Assembly: GCA_016867095.1 (NCBI GenBank)
Contig: VGKK01000050.1
Location: 1 to 7,530 of the forward strand
From: Candidatus Omnitrophota bacterium
GTDB lineage: Bacteria > Omnitrophota > Gorgyraeia > Gygaellales > Profunditerraquicolaceae
DNA length: 7,530 nt
Reading direction: 5' to 3'
Shown: positions 1 to 5,152 of the stretch, piece by piece
Layout of the letters: each line of letters begins with the position of its first letter
How positions within the stretch are numbered: position 1 is the stretch's first letter
The notes under the pieces: model-generated
The model's input: only the letters and a program-made list of their open reading frames with translations
The model's database searches: none
Told to the model about the DNA's origin: nothing
Program-made: the position numbers and the translations under genes

Positions 1-160
1 CTCGGTATGCCGCTTTCTGCGGCAACACCCGAGCTTATCGGAAAGCTCGGTATGCCGCTTTCTGCGGCAACACCCGAGCTTATCGGAAAGCTCGGTATGC
101 CGCTTTCTGCGGCAACACCCGAGCTTATCGGAAAGCTCGGTATGCCGCCTTCTGCGGCAA
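1..160. repeat. 45-bp tandem repeat array, 3 full copies plus a 25-bp partial copy
   Basis: Identical 45-bp units occupy 1-45, 46-90 and 91-135, and a fourth unit is cut off after 25 bp (136-160). It differs by one base (T to C at 149). The array begins in phase at the window edge, so it probably continues to the left. Each unit contains a perfect 6-bp stem with a 5-nt loop (8-13 with 19-24 in copy 1). Each unit junction forms a perfect 8-bp stem with a 6-nt loop (29-36 with 43-50). The single substitution in copy 4 lies in a loop, so the stem is kept. There is no spacer sequence between copies, so this is not CRISPR. The unit length is a multiple of three and five of six frames are open through the units, so openness is not evidence of coding. 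Function is unknown. Confidence 0.95.
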
Positions 161-188
161 GTGCGACATAAGTTATCAGTGCGAATTA

Positions 189-292
189 ACCCAGCACTAA
201 TTTTTATAAACCCTTATCTCTATCTCATAGGGATTGATGCCAATGCAGCCCATATGAGTTAACTTAAGCGTTTCATAAAATTAGTGCTGGGT
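189..292. repeat. Long imperfect palindrome (about 104 bp)
   Basis: The outer arms are a perfect 16-bp inverted repeat, 189-204 against 277-292. Homology between the arms continues inward with small gaps: ATAAAC/ATGAAAC, CCCTTA/CGCTTA and CTCATA blocks, then GGG/CCC and ATTG/CAAT, down to a central ATGC at 237-240. The whole segment could fold into one long hairpin as RNA from either strand or as a DNA cruciform. It has no open frame of note. It resembles a miniature palindromic (REP- or MITE-like) element. It is not a standard intrinsic terminator because no clear U-tract follows on either strand. It lies just downstream of ftsQ and could protect or end the transcript's 3' end, which is an inference. 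Confidence 0.85.
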
Positions 293-298
293 AAGCTC

Positions 299-339
299 AG
301 CCACAAACTTACGTTCACTTCGTTCCGTAAGTTTGGGCT
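299..339. repeat. Hairpin overlapping the ftsQ stop codon
   Basis: A perfect 10-bp inverted repeat (304-313 with 326-335) is extended by four more pairs (299-302 with 336-339) across a single bulged A at 303. The loop is 12 nt (314-325). The ftsQ stop codon TGA (315-317) sits in that loop, and one arm encodes part of the FtsQ C-terminal tail. In the direction of ftsQ transcription no run of U follows the stem, so it does not look like a classical Rho-independent terminator. It may stabilise the mRNA 3' end or be an inserted palindromic repeat. Confidence 0.8.
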
Positions 340-1121
340 TCGTTAAATTTTATTACCGGCTCCTTAAACCGTAAGTCAATATATTTGATATTCACCAGGT
401 CATTTCTTGCCTGGCTGATCAGGTGCGCCAGGATGTTGATTTTATCCCTGATGTTATTGGTATCCAGCTTGATTTCTAATTCCTTCACCGGGGCCTGCGC
501 CTGCGCCCTGGGATAAGCCGGCAGCAAAAACGGGAAAATCAGAGAAAATGACGCGTTGTTCAGCGCGGCCACATCAATTTTCTTAATGTTATAATTTCTT
601 AAAAACCGGTTAAACCTAAGCTCCTTTATGATATTCAGGGCGGCGGTCAATTCCTTAATATTATACCTGGTCCCGGCCCTGGGGCCAAAAATCTTTGTCT
701 CCAGCCCCAGAATGACCGGCAGGTCCTGAGGCTGCAGTCCTTGTGTAGCGGTAAATATTACCCCCTCTTTGTCCACAAAGAAATAACGGTACAGCTTTAT
801 AGCCGCCACAGGGCTGCGTTTGACAAAATCCACGAATATGCGGTCGGGCAAAACTTTTACCAGCCTGATTTTGTAAAAATTAGGGTAATGTTGCGTTATA
901 TATTCCGACTCGCTACGCACATTCACGCTGAATATATTCCTGCCTTTTAGGTAAGAAAGGTCGGCTACGCGCTCCTCTTTAAAAACTATCTCCTTAATTT
1001 TAAAATAATCGCAGGTCCGCAGAAATTTAGCGCAAGAACCGTAAATAAACAATACGCCTGCTAAAATTACCGCCGCAAAGATTACTAATTTAACCGGAAA
1101 ATTAAACCTTGTTTTTCGCAT
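315..1121 (-). CDS. ftsQ: Cell division protein FtsQ (divisome scaffold, POTRA domain)
   Basis: This encodes 268 residues with the FtsQ/DivIB layout: a short basic cytoplasmic N-terminus, one membrane helix (about 12-29), a POTRA domain (about 40-108) and a beta-rich C-terminal domain. Recognisable segments are LKGRNIFSVNV (58-68), a VLPDRIFVDFVKRSPVAAI stretch (90-108) and the closing YIDLRFKEPVIKF (247-259). FtsQ anchors the FtsB-FtsL complex and links early and late divisome proteins in the periplasm. The identification rests on this architecture and on its place after ddl, because the family diverges strongly in sequence. The ATG at 1121 is the only plausible start: an in-frame TAG lies 39 nt upstream with no ATG, GTG or TTG between. 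No Shine-Dalgarno is visible and the ATG lies inside a stem. Odd points are a Pro/Ala/Gln-rich segment at 199-212 and a tail, NEAQTYGTK, largely encoded by a palindromic repeat. Confidence 0.85.
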   Translation of the reverse strand: MRKTRFNFPVKLVIFAAVILAGVLFIYGSCAKFLRTCDYFKIKEIVFKEERVADLSYLKGRNIFSVNVRSESEYITQHYPNFYKIRLVKVLPDRIFVDFVKRSPVAAIKLYRYFFVDKEGVIFTATQGLQPQDLPVILGLETKIFGPRAGTRYNIKELTAALNIIKELRFNRFLRNYNIKKIDVAALNNASFSLIFPFLLPAYPRAQAQAPVKELEIKLDTNNIRDKINILAHLISQARNDLVNIKYIDLRFKEPVIKFNEAQTYGTK

Positions 1122-1172
1122 CCCGTTAGAATTAATTTTATGAGCCCCGTAGAAAGAATTCTAACGGGACGC
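1118..1172 (-). promoter_or_regulatory. Inverted repeat occluding the ftsQ start codon (possible translational coupling element)
   Basis: In the mRNA, the end of ddl (1172-1157, including its TAG) pairs with 1133-1118, which includes the ftsQ AUG. Twelve pairs are perfect and four more extend the stem with one G-U wobble, giving 16 pairs around a 23-nt loop. A competing local hairpin is also possible: 1168-1159 with 1154-1146, nine pairs with one bulged U and a 4-nt loop. It uses the same ddl-side arm and would free the AUG. A ribosome finishing ddl would cover this arm too, so ftsQ translation may depend on ddl translation. The pairing is seen directly; the regulatory role is inferred. It could instead be one copy of a dispersed palindromic repeat. 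Confidence 0.5.
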
Positions 1173-2114
1173 ATACGCCAACTCAATTAAGCCCAGGCAC
1201 AGCCTGGTAAAATCTATGCCCACGGCCCTGGCTGCCTTAGGCAATAAACTGGTTTGGGTCATGCCGGGAATAGTATTCAACTCTAATATATAAGCTATAT
1301 TATCGTTATTTAAAATTATATCCGCGCGGGAACAGCCCGCGCACCCCAAAAACCGGTGCGCGGAGAGGGCGGTGGCTTGCAACTTCTGGGCAACTTCTTT
1401 GTCCAACTCAGCAGGCACGATATATTCCGTCATTCCGGCCTGATATTTAGCCTCGTAATCAAAGAATCTTCTCTTCGTTACTATCTCTACTACCGGCAAA
1501 GGCCGCTCATCCAATATCCCCACGGTAACTTCCCTGCCTTTGATATACTCTTCAATAATTACTCTCCGGTCAAACGTAAACGCCAAATCTACCGCTTTCT
1601 CCAGGCCTTTTTTTGTATCTACCATAGACAGGCCTATGCTGGAACCGTGCGTCGCGGGCTTTACTACTAAAGGCAGGGACAGATTATTGGTTATCCTGCG
1701 GCCCTGGCGGTAAGTATCCCATTCTAAGACATTACACGCCGGAACGCTCAATCCATTGTCCTGAAAGATGCGGCGCGCAGCCACCTTATCCATCGCCAAG
1801 CGGCTGGCTTTTGCCCCTGAGCCGGTATAGGGAATCTCCAGGCCGTCTAAAATTTCCTGTATCTGGCCGTCTTCTCCAAAACGGCCATGCAAAGCCAGGA
1901 ACGCGCAATCTATCCGGGAAGATTTAAGCAAAGAAATATTCTCCGCTATATCATCCGTCTTGATATCAATGGCCACCGCCTCCAGGCCTGACTGCGCCAG
2001 GGCCTGATGCACTGCCTGGCCTGATTTGAGCGAAATCTCCCGCTCGCTGGACGGCCCGCCCATTAAAACGCCTACCCTGCCAAATTTATCCTGCGCCTTA
2101 CGTTCTATTGCCAT
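1161..2114 (-). CDS. ddl: D-alanine--D-alanine ligase
   Basis: This ATP-grasp enzyme joins two D-Ala molecules in the cytoplasm to give the dipeptide that MurF adds to the peptidoglycan precursor. At 317 residues it has normal family length. Visible motifs are VLMGGPSSEREISL (16-29, with Glu24 matching the substrate-binding Glu15 of E. coli DdlB), ALHGRFGEDG (74-83), YTGSG (96-100), KPATHGSSIGL (152-162), EEYIKGREVTVGIL (188-201), the omega-loop FFDYEAKY (217-224), ADIIL (264-268) and ELNTIPGMT (278-286). Asp265, Glu278 and Asn280 fit the magnesium ligands. Lys223-Tyr224 match DdlB Lys215-Tyr216; the Tyr argues for D-Ala-D-Ala rather than D-Ala-D-Lac, so no intrinsic vancomycin resistance is suggested. 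The ATG at 2114 overlaps the end of murB by 10 nt, with a weak GGAA about 8 nt upstream. The stop is TAG, and ftsQ follows in the same frame 39 nt later. Confidence 0.97.
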   Translation of the reverse strand: MAIERKAQDKFGRVGVLMGGPSSEREISLKSGQAVHQALAQSGLEAVAIDIKTDDIAENISLLKSSRIDCAFLALHGRFGEDGQIQEILDGLEIPYTGSGAKASRLAMDKVAARRIFQDNGLSVPACNVLEWDTYRQGRRITNNLSLPLVVKPATHGSSIGLSMVDTKKGLEKAVDLAFTFDRRVIIEEYIKGREVTVGILDERPLPVVEIVTKRRFFDYEAKYQAGMTEYIVPAELDKEVAQKLQATALSAHRFLGCAGCSRADIILNNDNIAYILELNTIPGMTQTSLLPKAARAVGIDFTRLCLGLIELAYASR

Positions 2115-2995
2115 ATATTTATTTCCGGCTCTAAAGTAATATTAAATTTTTTCTTCACCTCTGCCCTTGCCAAATCCATCAGCCTTAAAACATCCCTTGC
2201 CCGGGCAGCCCCCAGATTTAAGATGAAATTCGCGTGCCTGCCGCAAATAGAGGCGCCGCCGATTCTCTTACCTTTTAACCCGCATAAATCTATCAATCTT
2301 CCCGCGGACAGGCCCTGATGATTCTTAAAGACACACCCGGCTGAAGGCCGCCGGTTATCCTGCGCGGCCCGGCGAAGCCGCAGGTAATTTTCTATTCTCT
2401 CCTTAACTTGCCGCTTATCCGCCTTAGTTAACCTTAAGCGGGCATTTAAAATTATATATTTTGCCAAGCCGCTGCTGCGATAACCGAATTTTATCTCTTT
2501 TTTCTTCAGGGTCGTTATCTTACCATTATAATCCATTACGCGCACATCTTCCACTAAATCCGCGATATTCTTTTGCGGTATTCCGGCGTTCATGGCCAAG
2601 GCCCCGCCTAAAGTCCCGGGTATGCCGGCCAGGAACTCCAGGCCTGCCAGGCCCCTCTGCCGGCACAGGCTCAGCAAGCGGCTTAAAGTTACGCCGCTGG
2701 CTACCGTAAGATTATTATTCCGGCCGGATATTTTTTTAAAAACCGTCGCGGCCAAACGCAGCACCGCCGCCTCCAGGCCCTGGTCAGCCGCCAGGATATT
2801 GCTGCCTGCCCCGATTACTAAAACAGGTATCTTATATCTTTTGGCGGCCTTAAGCAACAGTTTTAATTGGCGGATGTCCCTGGGCTCAAGATAATATTTA
2901 GCCGGGCCGCCGATTTTAAAAGTAGTATGCCTGCGCATTGGCTCCCGAAATTTAATTTTGCCTTTTATGGCCTTGAAAACATTATCTGCAACCAT
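2105..2995 (-). CDS. murB: UDP-N-acetylenolpyruvoylglucosamine reductase MurB
   Basis: This cytoplasmic FAD enzyme uses NADPH to reduce UDP-GlcNAc-enolpyruvate to UDP-MurNAc, the substrate of MurC. The 296 residues carry the FAD-binding motifs TTFKIGGPAKYYLEP (24-38), VLVIGAGSNILAAD (58-71) and FLAGIPGTLGGALAMNAG (121-138). They also carry the active-site segment FGYRSSGL (170-177, with the catalytic Arg173) and the terminal LEPEI with catalytic Glu289. The length and the compact C-terminal part suit the type II (S. aureus-like) form. The residue that is a proton-donating Ser in the usual GSxF motif is Cys here (PSAGCVFKNH, Cys221), and NP has become NH. The ATG at 2995 lies 1 nt after the murC stop with no clear Shine-Dalgarno, so it is probably translated by reinitiation. 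Its 3' end overlaps ddl by 10 nt. Confidence 0.97.
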   Translation of the reverse strand: MVADNVFKAIKGKIKFREPMRRHTTFKIGGPAKYYLEPRDIRQLKLLLKAAKRYKIPVLVIGAGSNILAADQGLEAAVLRLAATVFKKISGRNNNLTVASGVTLSRLLSLCRQRGLAGLEFLAGIPGTLGGALAMNAGIPQKNIADLVEDVRVMDYNGKITTLKKKEIKFGYRSSGLAKYIILNARLRLTKADKRQVKERIENYLRLRRAAQDNRRPSAGCVFKNHQGLSAGRLIDLCGLKGKRIGGASICGRHANFILNLGAARARDVLRLMDLARAEVKKKFNITLEPEINIWQ

Positions 2996-2996
2996 T

Positions 2997-4367
2997 TTAA
3001 CGGGGAACAGGAGCGGACTTTTTCAAGGTATCCGCCAATTCATCGCAGGTCCTGGTGATATCGCCCGCGCCCAAGGTAACCACTAAATCTCCCGGCTCTA
3101 TAATTTTCAAAATACCGCGGACAATCTCTTCTTTGGGCAAAAGAGCTAGGGGCTTATCCGGGCTGTATTCTTTTATTTTGTCATACAATAATTTAGCGCT
3201 CACCCCTGCCAAAGGAGGCTCGCTGGCCGAATAGATATCTGTAACAATCAGGTAATCGGCTAAGGCAAAACACCTCCCGAATTCATCCAAAAGTAATTTT
3301 GTGCGCGTATAGCGGTGGGGCTGAAACACGGCGATGATTCTCCTTTTTAAGTTACTGACTGCCGCCAGCGTGGCTTTTATTTCCGTGGGGTGGTGCGCGT
3401 AATCATCAAGCACTAAATAATCCTTATCCTGGAATTTAATCTCCATACGGCGGCAGGCCCCCTGATAGTTGGCCAGGGCATTTTTGATGACGGCCGGGTT
3501 AATCTTCAATTCCAGCCCCAGCGCAATCACCGAAAGGGCGTTGGAAATATTGTGGCTGCCGCCCAAATTAAGGCGGAATCTTCCGATAGATTCCCCCCGA
3601 TAAAAACAGTCAAATTCAGAAACCAGGCCATTTATTTCAATATTGCCGGCGCGGATATCGGCGTTATCGCTCAAGCCGAATAATACGGACCTGCCCTTAT
3701 AGCCCTTTAAAATATCCCTTAAATTCGCGTCGTCGTAGCAGCAGAATACGCACCCGCCAGGCTCTGTCTTATGGATAAATTCCTTAAAGGCGCTGATGGC
3801 GCCGGCAAAGTCTTTATAATAATCCAGGTGCTCGCGGTCTATGTTGGTAATAATAGAGTAGCGGGGCGTATAATACAAGAAAGAGCCGTCTGATTCATCC
3901 GCCTCGGCGACAAAAAATTTACCCGCGCCCATAGAGGCGTTGTTGGCGATGTTTCTTAAAATTCCGCCCACGGCCACAGTAGGAGAAAGCCCTGCCTCCA
4001 ATAAAAGACAGGATATCAAGGAGGCGGTAGTGGTCTTGCCGTGGCTGCCCGTAATTGTAATCACGGCCTGCTCTTTCATCAGCTGCGCCAGCGCCTGCGC
4101 CCGTTTTACTAAAGGCAAGCCTCCTCTTTTGGCGGCCTGCATTTCCGGGTTGCCTTCTTTAATCGCCGATGAATAAATCACCAAATCCGCGCCCTTAATA
4201 TTTAAGGGGTGGTGGCCGATAAAAATAGAGGCCCCCATTATTTCCAGTTCCCGCGTAAGCTTACTTTCTTTTAAATCCGAACCGCTGACGCGTCTGCCCT
4301 GGCCCAAAAGCAGCTTGGCTATCCCGCTCATTCCGATGCCGCCGATACCGATCAAGTGATAATGCAT
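2997..4367 (-). CDS. murC: UDP-N-acetylmuramate--L-alanine ligase MurC
   Basis: MurC is the first Mur ligase; it adds L-Ala to UDP-MurNAc in the cytoplasm using ATP. The 456-residue length is normal. The N-terminal UDP-binding domain starts with HLIGIGGIGMSGIA (4-17). The central ATPase domain has the P-loop GSHGKTT (107-113), the EADESDGSF segment (155-163) and NIDREHLDYY (175-184). The domain junction has GGSHNISNAL (269-278). The C-terminal domain has DDYAHHPTEI (321-330), FQPHRYTRT (348-356) and DIYSASEPP (377-385). The HHP and PHRYTRT signatures point to MurC rather than MurD, E or F. The gene begins 2 nt after the stop of the metallopeptidase gene, with a GGAG at 4376-4379 spaced 8 nt from the ATG. 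murB follows after 1 nt. No unusual residues were seen. Confidence 0.98.
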   Translation of the reverse strand: MHYHLIGIGGIGMSGIAKLLLGQGRRVSGSDLKESKLTRELEIMGASIFIGHHPLNIKGADLVIYSSAIKEGNPEMQAAKRGGLPLVKRAQALAQLMKEQAVITITGSHGKTTTASLISCLLLEAGLSPTVAVGGILRNIANNASMGAGKFFVAEADESDGSFLYYTPRYSIITNIDREHLDYYKDFAGAISAFKEFIHKTEPGGCVFCCYDDANLRDILKGYKGRSVLFGLSDNADIRAGNIEINGLVSEFDCFYRGESIGRFRLNLGGSHNISNALSVIALGLELKINPAVIKNALANYQGACRRMEIKFQDKDYLVLDDYAHHPTEIKATLAAVSNLKRRIIAVFQPHRYTRTKLLLDEFGRCFALADYLIVTDIYSASEPPLAGVSAKLLYDKIKEYSPDKPLALLPKEEIVRGILKIIEPGDLVVTLGAGDITRTCDELADTLKKSAPVPR

Positions 4368-4369
4368 TT

Positions 4370-5152
4370 TTATCGCTCCGTCAAAGATTCTTTCCAGGCG
4401 CGGCTTAAGCTATCCACATTCATAAAAGGATATGCGGACCTGATGGCCTTATCCAGGTCCTCCTTGTCCCTGAGGTTCTGGCAGAAAAAGACAAAATTAT
4501 CTATATCAAATTCATTGATTAAAAAATCAACGGCGCTTAACGATTCAGCGTAAAAAAGATTCACTTCTTCCGCGTCCTTGGCTGTCGGCGGGGAAAAATT
4601 AGCCAGTTTTCTTAAATCCATAAAGGCGCCGTCTTCCACTGCTTTTTTGGCTATTCTCCTGGCCGTGGCGCGCCTGAATTTCTCCTGGTAAGAAGCCACG
4701 CCCTCATCCAGCCAGATGGGGACCGCGTTGTTATTGAAACCGACAAATTCCCTGAAGATGATATGGCCCATCTCATGAGGCAGGACGGTATCAAAGAAAC
4801 CCGGGGCTTCGGTAAATGTCTTGATGATTTTACTTCTCGCTATCGCGCAACCGCCGGACCAGCTGGGCTGGCCAGTGCCCTCCTGATAATCCTGGGCAGT
4901 ATCATAAATATAAATCTTGGCCCGCTTGTCCCATAGCCAAAAGTCAAAACGGCGGAAGCCCAGATTTTCGGCGATTTCTTCATAATAGTCCTCGGCCCTT
5001 TCAATTAAACGGTTTAAAAAATCCTCCTTGGCATTTTTATAATAGACGATAAAATGCGTGCTCCGGGTTATATACCAATCATTGTCCTGGGCTAAGGCGC
5101 CGGATAAAGAAAACAGATAAAGTACGCATATCGCGAAAATAATCTTTTTCAT
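4370..5152 (-). CDS. Secreted zinc metallopeptidase, peptidase MA-like (HExxH gluzincin), inserted in the dcw cluster
   Basis: This encodes 260 residues with a Sec signal peptide: a MKK start, a hydrophobic core at about 4-18, and a likely signal peptidase I site after ALA at 19-21. There is no lipobox, so a soluble extracytoplasmic protein is expected. The mature part has the zincin motif HEMGH (126-130: His126 and His130 as zinc ligands, Glu127 as catalytic base). WLDEG (147-151) follows about 20 residues later, where Glu150 is the likely third ligand. This layout, plus the helix YAESLSAVDFLINEF (201-215), fits the peptidase MA-like gluzincins. The substrate is unknown. The ATG overlaps the murG stop (ATGA, 4 nt), with a GAGG 7 nt upstream, and murC starts 2 nt after its stop, so it is a full member of the operon. 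It is not a standard dcw gene. A role in envelope or divisome protein processing is inferred from context only. The catalytic residues look intact. Confidence 0.85.
   Translation of the reverse strand: MKKIIFAICVLYLFSLSGALAQDNDWYITRSTHFIVYYKNAKEDFLNRLIERAEDYYEEIAENLGFRRFDFWLWDKRAKIYIYDTAQDYQEGTGQPSWSGGCAIARSKIIKTFTEAPGFFDTVLPHEMGHIIFREFVGFNNNAVPIWLDEGVASYQEKFRRATARRIAKKAVEDGAFMDLRKLANFSPPTAKDAEEVNLFYAESLSAVDFLINEFDIDNFVFFCQNLRDKEDLDKAIRSAYPFMNVDSLSRAWKESLTER
4376..4379 (-). promoter_or_regulatory. Ribosome binding site of murC
   Basis: GGAG on the minus strand lies 8 nt before the murC ATG at 4367, inside the last codons of the upstream metallopeptidase gene. It fixes the murC start and shows that murC has its own initiation signal in addition to coupling with the upstream gene. 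Confidence 0.7.

Noticed and set aside
1..160. CRISPR array
   Set aside because: The 45-bp units are directly adjacent with no unique spacers, and no cas gene is in the window.
1..171. Plus-strand open frame through the 45-bp repeats, ending at TAA 169-171, as the tail of a repeat protein
   Set aside because: Five of the six frames are open through the units simply because of unit length and content, no other coding support exists, and all neighbours are on the minus strand. It cannot be excluded because the window starts inside the array.
189..292. Integron attC site
   Set aside because: The length and palindromy are suggestive, but the conserved end boxes (RYYYAAC and GTTRRRY at the outer ends) are absent and there is no integrase or cassette context.
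299..339. Rho-independent terminator of the operon
   Set aside because: The stem is adequate but no U-tract follows it in the direction of ftsQ transcription.
2592..2894. 100-residue plus-strand open frame inside murB, and other plus-strand frames (for example 1356-1670, 5840-6067)
   Set aside because: They lie antisense to clearly conserved genes, have no recognisable domains, and are expected shadow frames.
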